A stretch of 64,000 nucleotides of DNA from JAICMB01 sp963802915 (lineage in GTDB: Bacteria > Acidobacteriota > Terriglobia > Bryobacterales > Bryobacteraceae): assembly GCA_963802915.1 (NCBI GenBank), contig CAWDKQ010000012.1:248001-312000 (forward strand), written 5' to 3'. Under the pieces are notes generated by a model. That model saw nothing but the letters and a program-made list of their open reading frames with translations, did no database searches and was not told where the DNA came from. The position numbers were made by a program, and so were the translations under genes. Shown piece by piece: positions 1 to 8,389 of the stretch (the stretch's first letter is position 1; each line of letters starts with the position of its first letter).

Positions 1-1
1 T

Positions 2-1816
2 ATGGATGAAACGCTGGGGCGCCCGGAGGGCAGTAAGTCTCAGCGCTGCCGATATTATCAGGTAATCGTCGTTCTGTTTGCCGCTGCTGTTTTTCTGGGT
101 TGCGTGGTTACTCCGCCGAGCCTGATGGACGACGTGGACGCCGTCCACGCTCAGATCGCCCGCAATATGCTTGACTCGGGAGACTGGGTCACCATGCGGC
201 TCGATGGCGTCAAGTATCTCGAAAAATCACCTTTGAATTACTGGGCGATCGCGATCTCATTCGCGGTTTTTGGAGTCCACGATTGGTCCGCGCGGCTCCC
301 GCTGGCCCTGTTCGCAATACTGCTGTGCTGGGTGACGGCACGGATTGGCGCATGGGCTTTCTCGGAGTTGGAGGGGCTCTATGCGGGCTTGGCGCTTTCA
401 TCCGCTATCGGACTCTTTCTTTTCACGCGGGTTCTGATTCCCGATGCAACGCTAACGCTTGTCATCGCGCTTGCGATGTGGGCTTTCCTGCGTGTTCTTG
501 ACGAACAGGAAACACGTCCCCGATTGTGGGCCGCGACTATGGCGGCTTGCATCGGAGTTGGCCTGTTATTGAAGGGTCTGATCGCGGCGTTGTTTCCCGC
601 GGGGACGGCCCTTGTCTACCTTCTCGTTACCCGTAAGCTTTTCGATCGCGAAACGTGGCGCCGGTTGCATCCGTGGTCCGGGATTCTGATTATTCTCGCC
701 ATTGCGACGCCGTGGCACGTCCTCGCTACCTTGCGTAATCCTCCCTATTTTTATTGGTCGATGCATTCTGGGCCGGGGCAATATCACGGGTTCTTCTGGT
801 TTTACTTCATGAATGAGCACGTGCTGCGATTCCTGAACCTGAGATATCCGCGCGACTACAACACCGTCCCGCGATTGTGGTTCTGGCTGCTCCATTTGCT
901 CTGGCTTTTTCCTGCAAGCATGTTTCTTCCCGGCATTTTGAGGCTGAGCTATAAACCGGCAGACCGGGCAGGACGCATGCGGCTACTGGCTTTGTGCTGG
1001 ATCGGATTCATTCTTGTGTTCTTCACGTTTTCTTCCACGCAGGAATATTATTCAATGCCATGCTATCCGGCGTTCGCACTGCTGCTGGGGTGCGCATTCG
1101 CTGCCGGAAGCCGCTGGATTACTATCGGCCGGCGAATTATCGCCGGCGTTGCGATTGCCGCGGCTCTCGCGATCGGTTTTATACTGATGCGGGTTTGGAG
1201 CACTCCGACGCCTGGGGATATTTCCAACGCTCTGACACAACATCCTGAAGAGTACACGCTGTCGCTGGGACACATGGGCGATCTGACGCTCGAGTCGTTT
1301 GCTTACTTGCGAACACCGTTTATCGTCGCGGGCCTGGCGTTTACGATCGGCGCCTTAGGATTGCTTCTGTTCCGTGGGCAGCGCGCCTATTTCGCGATGG
1401 CGCTGATGATGGCGATTTTCTTTCAGGCCGCGCGATTGGCACTGGTGGTTTTCGATCCTTATCTCTCATCGCGTCCGCTTGCCGAGGCGCTGTTGAAAGC
1501 TCCGCCCGGGCAACTGATCGAGGACGATGCGTATTACACGTTTTCTTCGGTGTTCTATTATGCGAATCGCCGGGGGCTGCTTCTGAACGGCCGTCAGACC
1601 AATTTGGAATATGGATCGAACGCGCCGGATGCTCCGAACGTTTTCATCGACGACGCACAATTCGGACGCCTTTGGAAAGAACCGCAGCGATACTATTTGT
1701 TGATTGAGCGCCCGCGCGTGCCGCTGGTGACGGCGGTGGTGGGAAGTTCCGCACTGCACGTTGTGGTCGAAAGCGGCGGCAAGTATCTCTTCACGAATCA
1801 TGCCGATCTTGATTGA
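2..1816 (+). CDS. GT39 (ArnT/PMT-like) membrane glycosyltransferase
   Basis: Predicted polytopic inner-membrane glycosyltransferase that moves a sugar from a polyprenyl-phosphate carrier to a lipid or other envelope acceptor. The first membrane segment (about residues 20-38) is followed by an exposed loop SLMDDVDAV (residues 40-48), whose acidic pair D43/D44 is the position expected for the GT39 catalytic acidic residues. About ten more hydrophobic segments follow, then a soluble C-terminal part with FIDDAQF. It is clearly paralogous to the minus-strand gene at 56758-58581, sharing the SLMDDVDAV loop, YYSMPCYPA and the C-terminal VFIDDAQ. The ATG is at the second base of the window and matches the paralogue's N-terminus, but an earlier start outside the window cannot be excluded. 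It overlaps the next glycosyltransferase gene by 17 bases, so they are probably co-transcribed. Sugar and acceptor are unknown. Confidence 0.85.
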   Translation: MDETLGRPEGSKSQRCRYYQVIVVLFAAAVFLGCVVTPPSLMDDVDAVHAQIARNMLDSGDWVTMRLDGVKYLEKSPLNYWAIAISFAVFGVHDWSARLPLALFAILLCWVTARIGAWAFSELEGLYAGLALSSAIGLFLFTRVLIPDATLTLVIALAMWAFLRVLDEQETRPRLWAATMAACIGVGLLLKGLIAALFPAGTALVYLLVTRKLFDRETWRRLHPWSGILIILAIATPWHVLATLRNPPYFYWSMHSGPGQYHGFFWFYFMNEHVLRFLNLRYPRDYNTVPRLWFWLLHLLWLFPASMFLPGILRLSYKPADRAGRMRLLALCWIGFILVFFTFSSTQEYYSMPCYPAFALLLGCAFAAGSRWITIGRRIIAGVAIAAALAIGFILMRVWSTPTPGDISNALTQHPEEYTLSLGHMGDLTLESFAYLRTPFIVAGLAFTIGALGLLLFRGQRAYFAMALMMAIFFQAARLALVVFDPYLSSRPLAEALLKAPPGQLIEDDAYYTFSSVFYYANRRGLLLNGRQTNLEYGSNAPDAPNVFIDDAQFGRLWKEPQRYYLLIERPRVPLVTAVVGSSALHVVVESGGKYLFTNHADLD

Positions 1817-2876
1817 CGCCACATCGCTGCTGCTGCGTAGCGCGGGCGTCAAGAGTTATACATACAACTGGCTTCGAAGTCTGCGGGAGATCGCAGAGCC
1901 CGGTGAGATTCGCGCTTTTCCTTTTCTGAACGGATTGGGGTACTTCACGCACGAAAAATCCGTGCTGAGCCCGATCGAAACGTACCCGAGGCTGGCCATG
2001 CTGTATGCCGTAAATGCGCCTGGAAATCCGATGCTGGAATGGATCGCGTCGCGCGCCGATGTGTTCCATGTTTCGAATCAGCTTCGGCGCAATATCCCGA
2101 AGCGTCCGAAGATTACGGCTACGGTTCATGACCTCACCTGTTGGCTAATGCCCGAACTTCACACGCCGGCCAACGTCCGCGCGGATCAGTTTTTCGCGGA
2201 GCACACGCTCAAGCGCGCGGATCGGTTGATCGCTGTTTCGGAGAACACGCGCCAGGATGCGATCCGCATTCTCGGGATTGCGCCGGAGAAGATTGTCACC
2301 ATCTATTCCGGTATTCCTGGGGTTTACTTTGACGCTGCTCCTGCTGCTGGCGCGAAGCCATATGTTCTGTTTGTCGGCACGATCGAGCCGCGGAAGAATC
2401 TGGAGGTGCTGCTCGATGCCTGGGCGGGAATGCGGTTTCGATCCGACTTCGATTTGGTGATTGCTGGACCGGCTGGGTGGTCTTCCGAGAAAATCATGGC
2501 TCGTTTGGTGTTGGGGGAGCCGGGTGTGAAATATCTCGGTTATGTTCCGGAGGCGGAGATGCCCGGATTGACGGCGGGAGCTACGGCTTTTGTTTATCCG
2601 TCGCTTTATGAGGGCTTTGGTTTCCCGGTGGTGCAGGCGATGGCTGCTGGCGTTCCCGTGATCACTTCCAATACGTCTTGTCTTCCGGAGGTTGCTCAAG
2701 GGGGCGCGATTTTTGTCGATCCTCGGAGTGTCGGCGATCTTCGGGCGGCGATGGAGAAGCTCTTGGATGCTCCTTCGCTACGCTCTCAACTGGCCAAGGA
2801 AGGGCGTGCGAGGGCGGATCGATTTCGGTGGGATATATGCGCTCGGGAGAGCTTGCGGTTTTTCAGAGAGCTGTGA
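1800..2876 (+). CDS. GT4 family glycosyltransferase
   Basis: Cytoplasmic retaining glycosyltransferase of the GT-B/GT4 type, using a nucleotide sugar to extend a glycan. An N-terminal Rossmann half is followed by the C-terminal nucleotide-sugar-binding half with FVGTIEPRKNLEVLL, GYVPEAEMPGL and the diagnostic YEGFGFPVVQAMAAGVP (the E-x7-E region of GT4). I chose the ATG at 1800 (MPILIDATSLLL) over the upstream in-frame ATG at 1761 because family members start at this strand. The chosen start overlaps the end of the GT39 gene by 17 bases, consistent with translational coupling. Donor and acceptor cannot be read from sequence. A partial dispersed repeat follows its stop codon. Confidence 0.85.
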   Translation: MPILIDATSLLLRSAGVKSYTYNWLRSLREIAEPGEIRAFPFLNGLGYFTHEKSVLSPIETYPRLAMLYAVNAPGNPMLEWIASRADVFHVSNQLRRNIPKRPKITATVHDLTCWLMPELHTPANVRADQFFAEHTLKRADRLIAVSENTRQDAIRILGIAPEKIVTIYSGIPGVYFDAAPAAGAKPYVLFVGTIEPRKNLEVLLDAWAGMRFRSDFDLVIAGPAGWSSEKIMARLVLGEPGVKYLGYVPEAEMPGLTAGATAFVYPSLYEGFGFPVVQAMAAGVPVITSNTSCLPEVAQGGAIFVDPRSVGDLRAAMEKLLDAPSLRSQLAKEGRARADRFRWDICARESLRFFREL

Positions 2877-2884
2877 CGATCTCC

Positions 2885-2932
2885 GCTTGCTTACGCAGCG
2901 CGGTTCCGTAAAGATCGTGAAATCCGGGGCAG
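2885..2932 (+). repeat. partial copy C of dispersed hairpin repeat
   Basis: Begins GCTTGCTTACGC and continues GCGGTTCCGTAA then a diverged GTGAAATCCGGGGCAGC. It matches the left arm and middle of the repeat at 40366-40448, with small insertions and deletions, and lacks the right arm. It lies in the convergent gap between the GT4 gene and the tsaC-like gene, a typical position for REP-like elements. Confidence 0.6.
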
Positions 2933-2953
2933 CATGACACTTTTTACAAGTGT

Positions 2954-3592
2954 TTACTTGCCGGTCAGGCACTCGGAAATTTCTTTTTCCGTAATGGTGC
3001 CTTCTTTGATGATTCGCCAGTAGGGTTCTGTAATGTCGACGGTAGTGGCTCCGGGACCGGAACAGGTTCCCCCCTCTAAGACGAGATCGACGCGGCCGTC
3101 CATGGTACCGAAGACTTCGATACCACTGCGGCAGGTCGGCTGGCCGGAGATGTTCGCGCTGGTGGAGATGAGCGGTTGATCGAGCCAGTCGAGCAAGGCG
3201 TGCGCGATGCGGGAACGCGATTGGCGAACGGCGAGGCGTCCGGTGTTGCCGGTGACTTTCAACGGCACCTTCGCCGACGCCGGCACGATGATCGTGAGCG
3301 GGCCGGGCCAGAAATGGCGCGCCAGCAGATAGAAGCGCGCCGACAATTCTTTCGACAGCTCTTCCACCATGAAATTGCCGCTGATGAGAAGCGGCAAGGC
3401 GCGATGGATTTCCCGCCCCTTGGCTTCAAATACGCGGCCAACCGCGCGAAGATTCAAAGGATCGGCCACCAGCGTATACAGCGCGTCCGATGGAATTGCC
3501 ACCACCCCGCCACGGCGGATCACAGCGGCGGCGCGCTCGATCGCCTCGGGTTGCGGTTGGTCGGGATCTATTTCAATTAGGTCTGTCGCCAC
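2954..3592 (-). CDS. L-threonylcarbamoyladenylate synthase family protein (YrdC/Sua5 domain)
   Basis: Makes threonylcarbamoyl-AMP from threonine, bicarbonate and ATP for the t6A modification of tRNAs reading ANN codons. The single YrdC domain shows AAAVIRRGGVVAIPSDALYTLVADP, the basic KGREIHRALPLLI segment, FWPGPLTIIVPAS and ISTSANISGQPTC, all characteristic. No separate C-terminal Sua5 domain is present, so it is a TsaC/YciO-length protein (about 212 residues). The reading frame is open to an ATG at 3646, but the GTG at 3592 (VATDLIEIDPDQ) fits the family N-terminus better. Either start overlaps the end of the upstream methyltransferase/MTHFR gene on the same strand, indicating co-transcription. 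A YciO-type paralogue with another role is the main alternative. Confidence 0.85.
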   Translation of the reverse strand: MATDLIEIDPDQPQPEAIERAAAVIRRGGVVAIPSDALYTLVADPLNLRAVGRVFEAKGREIHRALPLLISGNFMVEELSKELSARFYLLARHFWPGPLTIIVPASAKVPLKVTGNTGRLAVRQSRSRIAHALLDWLDQPLISTSANISGQPTCRSGIEVFGTMDGRVDLVLEGGTCSGPGATTVDITEPYWRIIKEGTITEKEISECLTGK

Positions 3593-5465
3593 TTCCAATC
3601 GCCTCCGCGACTTCAATGGCCATCCGATACCTCCCGAACGGCGCACTCAATTGCACGCCCTGGACCAAGCCGCGTACGTTCGTAACCATTTCTCTCGCGA
3701 TACCGACACCTTCCTGGCGCGATTTCTCAGCGTTATCCGCGCCACGCATCCGTTCCATGAAGCGCTCCGGAACGGGGACGCGCAACTCGTTCACCATGAA
3801 CTCGGCGTTGCGGTAACTTGTCAGCGGCCAAATGCCGCAAATGACCGGTAAATTTAAATGCCCGATTCGCTTTAGAAAACTTTCGAGCAGGTCGAGATCG
3901 AAGACGGGCTGCGTCACGATGTACTCAGCGCCGGCCTGGGCCTTCCATTCGAGACGGCGGATCTCTTCTTCCATGTTCAATGCGCCGGGATTCGCGCCTA
4001 CGCCGAGGAGCAGAGCCGTTTGCGAACCGATGGGATTGCCTCCGATATCGAGGCCCTGATTCAGATTATTCACGATGTTCGCGAGGCCGATGGCGTCGAC
4101 GTCGAAGACCGCGGTCGCGTCGGGATAAGTGCCCATGCGCGGCGGATCGCCGGTGATGCAGATCAGATTGCGCACGCCTACGGTGTGCGCTCCGAGCAGC
4201 TCCGATTGGATCCCGAGAATGTTGCGGTCGCGGCAGCAGAAGTGCATCACGGCCTCAATACCGGCTTGCTGCTGGATGAGCTGGCAGGTGACCTGGGCGC
4301 TCAGGCGCGCGCTGGCTCGCGGGCCGTCGGGAACGTTGATGCAATCAATGCCGGCGGCAGCGCACAGCCGCGCTCCTTCAATTTCTTTTGAAGCATCGAC
4401 GCCGCGCGGCGGCAGGATCTCGACGAATGAAACAAAAGTGCCCGCCGCGAGTTTGGCGCCGAGCGAGCTTTTCTGCCCGACGGGAACTTTCGGCAGGGAC
4501 TTGCCGCGAGCCTGGGGTTCCTCGACGGTCGCCGGCGCCTGATGCTGCATCGGTTGCAGCGATCGGGCTTCGGCGCGAATGAGCTTGATATGTTCGGCTG
4601 TTGTGCCGCAGCAGCCGCCGACGATTTTCACGCCCGCCCAGAGGAATCGGCGCGCGTATTGCGCCATGTACTCGGGCGATGAAAGATAGATGTTGCGGCC
4701 TTCGACCCTCGCCGGCTGACCGGCGTTCGGCATCGCGCTCATCGGTTTGCTGGAATAGCGCATCATGCGCTCGATGGTTTCAAGCGTCACTTTGGGACCT
4801 GTCGAGCAGTTGATTCCGATTACGTCGGCAGGCCATTCATCGAGCCGGCGGGTATATGTCTCAGGGGCAGATCCATCGAGCATGTTGCCGGAATCGTCGA
4901 TGGTGACCTGGGCGATGATGACCATCTCGTTGCCGGCGGCTTCGCGTGCGGCGAAAATCGCTTCACGCAACTCGTTCAGATCGCCGAAGGTTTCGAGCAC
5001 TAAGAGGTCGATGCCTGCTTCCACGAGCGCATCGGCCTGCTCCCGAAAGAAGGCGCGGGCTTCGGCAAAGGACGTGGGACCGAGCGGCTCGATACGTACG
5101 CCGAGCGGACCCATAGCGCCGGCTACATAGGCCGCATCGCCAGCGGCTTCGCGGGCGAGACGCACTCCGGCATGATTGATGTCGCGGAGTTTTTCAGCGA
5201 GTCCGAAGGCCGCGAGTCGAGGGCGATTGGCTCCGAAGGTATTCGATTCCAGGATTTCGGCGCCGGCCTTGACGTAGTCCTGGTGGGTCTCACGTACCAT
5301 GGCGGGGGCTGAAAGATTCAGCTCGTCGTAGCAGCGATTGATGAAGACGCCCTTGGAGTAGAGAACAGTCCCCATAGCGCCATCCGCCACCATGACGCGA
5401 TCGAGGAGCTTATCGCGGAACTCCTTGAAACGCGGGGCGATCGTAGGTATTGCGGCGACGCTCAT
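3573..5465 (-). CDS. bifunctional homocysteine S-methyltransferase / methylenetetrahydrofolate reductase
   Basis: Two-domain enzyme of methionine and one-carbon metabolism, resembling Bacillus YitJ. The N-terminal half is a homocysteine-binding barrel beginning RVMVADGAMGTVLYSKG, with zinc-ligand cysteines in GINCSTGPK and GGCCGTTAEH. The C-terminal half, from about residue 340, is a MetF-type FAD-dependent 5,10-methylene-THF reductase (FVSFVEILPPRGVD, ICITGDPPRMGTYP, YIVTQPVFD). The frame is open to a TTG at 5489, but the ATG at 5465 (MSVAAIPTI) is preferred; neither has a strong Shine-Dalgarno. Its 3' end overlaps the tsaC-like gene. It is divergent from the sensor kinase gene, with a 146-base shared upstream region. 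MetY lies at 52774-54084 in the same window. Confidence 0.92.
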   Translation of the reverse strand: MSVAAIPTIAPRFKEFRDKLLDRVMVADGAMGTVLYSKGVFINRCYDELNLSAPAMVRETHQDYVKAGAEILESNTFGANRPRLAAFGLAEKLRDINHAGVRLAREAAGDAAYVAGAMGPLGVRIEPLGPTSFAEARAFFREQADALVEAGIDLLVLETFGDLNELREAIFAAREAAGNEMVIIAQVTIDDSGNMLDGSAPETYTRRLDEWPADVIGINCSTGPKVTLETIERMMRYSSKPMSAMPNAGQPARVEGRNIYLSSPEYMAQYARRFLWAGVKIVGGCCGTTAEHIKLIRAEARSLQPMQHQAPATVEEPQARGKSLPKVPVGQKSSLGAKLAAGTFVSFVEILPPRGVDASKEIEGARLCAAAGIDCINVPDGPRASARLSAQVTCQLIQQQAGIEAVMHFCCRDRNILGIQSELLGAHTVGVRNLICITGDPPRMGTYPDATAVFDVDAIGLANIVNNLNQGLDIGGNPIGSQTALLLGVGANPGALNMEEEIRRLEWKAQAGAEYIVTQPVFDLDLLESFLKRIGHLNLPVICGIWPLTSYRNAEFMVNELRVPVPERFMERMRGADNAEKSRQEGVGIAREMVTNVRGLVQGVQLSAPFGRYRMAIEVAEAIGSGDRPN

Positions 5466-5597
5466 GTGCGATGAATGCAGCCCTGGCAAGTGGACGAGGC
5501 CGGGCAGCCGGGCGTAGTGCTACTGACACGGCGATTGTAACGCATTCGAGAGATGGCGATACCGGATTAAAAACTTTGCAGAAAGTGCCGATGTACA

Positions 5598-5604
5598 GGG
5601 GAGG
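5598..5604 (+). promoter_or_regulatory. Shine-Dalgarno site fixing the start of the sensor kinase gene
   Basis: The sequence GGGGAGG lies seven bases before the ATG at 5612. This decides against the upstream in-frame ATG at 5450, whose extra residues are basic and lack signal-peptide character, and exposes a good signal peptide (MRLGRSLLCSIVAGVCVWA). Confidence 0.7.
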
Positions 5605-5611
5605 ACATCGA

Positions 5612-8389
5612 ATGCGCCTTGGGCGGTCACTTCTGTGCAGCATCGTAGCAGGAGTCTGTGTATGGGCGCAGGAGCCATCGCCCCGTCCGATCAACGCGCT
5701 TTTTCAGCAGGATAGCGCCATTGGGTCGCGTGTTGCGGTTATCGGCGTGCTCACTTCGCAGCCAGTGGTGACGGGCCGCGGATCGTGCCTGGCGTATCTT
5801 CAGGATTCTTCCGGCGCCATCGTGCTTTACACGGATGTTTTCGCCGGTTTAGCACTCCAACATGCGGGAGATCTTCTCAAAGTCACGGGTAAGCTCGCTC
5901 TATATCAGGGCGGACGGGAAGTTCTTGTAGAACGGACCGAGTATCTGGGCAATACGACGATTCCCCCCGTCCGCGATGCTTTGGTAGCGGATCTACACTC
6001 GGATCGCTACTTCGCCAAGCGGGTTCGCGTGGCGGGAGAGCTGTCGGTTGACCGCGATTTCATGACTTCCGGAGCGGTTCTCAAGGATCGCAGCGGGACC
6101 ATGCGAGTATTCATGCGCGAAAACCTGATCTCAGACCAGAAATTTCTGGAGCGTTTCCTTAAGGGCGGTCCAGTGGAGTTGGTCGCGTATCTCAGGAAAT
6201 ACGCGCCAAACGGAAAAAGCACGCCTGAGTACGACCTGGTGCCACAAAACGTCAGTGACATCCGGCTCCCGTCATTGCCACCTTACCGGTCGATTGCCCT
6301 GATCGCCGCGATTGCGGGCATTGCTCTGTTCTCATTGACGCTATGGATCCGGCAGCGACAAAGCGAACGGCGAGCAAGCCAGCTGGAGCTGTTGGCGACG
6401 CGTCTCAAAGCGTCGGAGGAGGCCCTGCGCGCGAGCGAATCGCTTTACCGGAGCGTGACGGAAACAGCGTTGGAAGCGATTTTCAGACTGGACGAAACCG
6501 GCCGGGTTATTTTTTCCAACAAGGCCGCGGAATCGCTGTTCGGATATGCGTGTGAGGAGATGGCGGGCACGCAGTTTTTCGATCTGCTACCGGAGCGTAT
6601 GAGGAACCGGGCGCGGGAAGTATTTGCCGGTTTCCTTGAGACCGGAGAGTTACCGATGAGCGCCAGCGGATTTGAATTAATCGGCCAGCATCGGGACGGT
6701 GGCGAGACACCGATGGACGGATCCGTGACCGGGCACGTGGAAAACGGACGGCAGTGCGTCACGGTAGTAATTCGAGATGCGCGGATTCGGAAGAAAGCCG
6801 AGGAAGCCACAGCCCATCTGGCCACATTGGTGGAGTCGAGCGGCGATGCGATTTTGAGCACGAACCGGGACGGCGTCATTCAAACGTGGAATCCGGGAGC
6901 GGCGCATATGTTCGGATATGGCGCTGCGGAGGTCATCGGAAAAGCCATAGCCGTGCTGTTTTCCGAAGATCATAAAGGCGATGCACTCCGACTGATCGAG
7001 CGCGCCGTAGAAGGCGAAAGCATGCGCGTTTTTGAAACTGTCGCGCGCCGGCAGGACGGCTGTGACATCGACATGGCGGTGACGGTGTCTCCGCTTCGAG
7101 ACGCCGGCGGCCGGATTCTGGGGATTGTCGCAATCGCGCGCGATATCACGGCACAGCTCACTGCCAAACGCGAGCTGTCGGAGAGTGCGGAGCGATTTCG
7201 ACTTCTATTTGAAGAAGCTCCGATCGCGTATCACGAAATCGACTGCGAGGGTTTCATCACTCGCGTGAATCGGGCCGATTGTGAGTTGCTGGGGCGCAAC
7301 GCCGATGAGATCATCGGGCATGCGGCCTGGGAATTCGTGAAGGAGTCCCAGCGGGAACAATGCAAAAAGAACATCCGAGACATGCTGGCGGGGGATTTGC
7401 CCGTAAGTTTCGTAACCCGGGAGTGGGTCCGCAAGGGAGACGAGACTTTTATCGGTGAAGTGCATGCCAACGTCATCCTCGATTCGGAGGGTCGCGTCGC
7501 TGGCATTCGTACCGCATTATTCGACGTGACGGAACGTGCGCGCACGCAATTGCAACTGGCCACTTATTCCGACGAACTGCGGCACAAGAACGAAGAACTC
7601 GGAGCGGCGCTAGCTATCGCGCGGGAAGCCGTGGAACTCAAGGGGCAATTCGTAGCGAACGTCAGCCACGAAATCCGCACGCCGATGAACGGCGTGATCG
7701 GCATGACGAGTCTTTTGCTGGAAACCGAGCTTACTTTTGAACAGCGAGATTACGCCGAGACGGTTTTGAACTCGGCGCAGGCGCTGCTGGTGATCATCAA
7801 CGACATTTTGGATTTCTCCAAGATCGCCGAGGGTCGGGTCGAGTTGGAAAAGACGGCGTTTGCGCCATACCGCCTGGTGGAGGATATATTGAAGCTGTTC
7901 CTGCCGCAGGCGTCGGCAAAGTCGCTGAGATTGACTTACAGGCTGGAGCCGGCGCTATCGCAAACCGTGGTGTCCGATCCAGGCCGGCTGCGACAGGTTC
8001 TCATTAACCTCGTTGGGAACGCAGTGAAGTTCACCGAGCGCGGGAGCGTCAACGTCAGCACGGAGATCGCGGAAGATGGTGGACCTTATCTCAAGCTGCT
8101 ATTTCGCGTTACCGACAGCGGGATCGGAATCCCGATCGAAGCGCAGCGGCGCTTGTTTCAGCCGTTCGTGCAAGCCGATGGCTCCATCACGCGCAAGTAC
8201 GGCGGAAGCGGTTTGGGTCTCGCGATTTCGAAGAAGCTGGCCGAGACGATGGGCGGCGAGATGGGTGTGGAGAGCACTCCGGGTCACGGGTCCACGTTCT
8301 GGTTCACGGTGCAGGTGGAGAAGGCGAACGACTGCGCGTCTCAGGGCGAGCCTGCTATTGCGGAATACGTTGAGACTGTTCCACATTGA
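5612..8389 (+). CDS. membrane sensor histidine kinase with OB-fold-like periplasmic region and three PAS domains
   Basis: About 925 residues. Order: signal peptide (1-20), a periplasmic region of roughly 200 residues, a transmembrane helix (about 227-245), three PAS domains (about 277-393, 397-513 and 523-643), a HisKA domain with H-box FVANVSHEIRTPMNGV around residue 684, and a HATPase_c domain (about 786-900) with DSGIGIP and GGSGLGLAISKKL. The periplasmic part contains two similar stretches (VAVIGVLTSQPVV..LAYLQDSSGAIVLY and VRVAGELSV..AVLKDRSGTMRVF) that look like OB-folds; this is a pattern-based inference. No receiver domain and no response regulator gene adjoin it, so its partner is elsewhere. 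The 3' end overlaps the convergent ABC permease gene by 35 bases. Confidence 0.88.
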   Translation: MRLGRSLLCSIVAGVCVWAQEPSPRPINALFQQDSAIGSRVAVIGVLTSQPVVTGRGSCLAYLQDSSGAIVLYTDVFAGLALQHAGDLLKVTGKLALYQGGREVLVERTEYLGNTTIPPVRDALVADLHSDRYFAKRVRVAGELSVDRDFMTSGAVLKDRSGTMRVFMRENLISDQKFLERFLKGGPVELVAYLRKYAPNGKSTPEYDLVPQNVSDIRLPSLPPYRSIALIAAIAGIALFSLTLWIRQRQSERRASQLELLATRLKASEEALRASESLYRSVTETALEAIFRLDETGRVIFSNKAAESLFGYACEEMAGTQFFDLLPERMRNRAREVFAGFLETGELPMSASGFELIGQHRDGGETPMDGSVTGHVENGRQCVTVVIRDARIRKKAEEATAHLATLVESSGDAILSTNRDGVIQTWNPGAAHMFGYGAAEVIGKAIAVLFSEDHKGDALRLIERAVEGESMRVFETVARRQDGCDIDMAVTVSPLRDAGGRILGIVAIARDITAQLTAKRELSESAERFRLLFEEAPIAYHEIDCEGFITRVNRADCELLGRNADEIIGHAAWEFVKESQREQCKKNIRDMLAGDLPVSFVTREWVRKGDETFIGEVHANVILDSEGRVAGIRTALFDVTERARTQLQLATYSDELRHKNEELGAALAIAREAVELKGQFVANVSHEIRTPMNGVIGMTSLLLETELTFEQRDYAETVLNSAQALLVIINDILDFSKIAEGRVELEKTAFAPYRLVEDILKLFLPQASAKSLRLTYRLEPALSQTVVSDPGRLRQVLINLVGNAVKFTERGSVNVSTEIAEDGGPYLKLLFRVTDSGIGIPIEAQRRLFQPFVQADGSITRKYGGSGLGLAISKKLAETMGGEMGVESTPGHGSTFWFTVQVEKANDCASQGEPAIAEYVETVPH

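Noticed and set aside
5466..5611. SAM or other methionine-related riboswitch upstream of the homocysteine methyltransferase gene
   Set aside because: I could not find the conserved core or a terminator/anti-terminator pair in the 146 bases.
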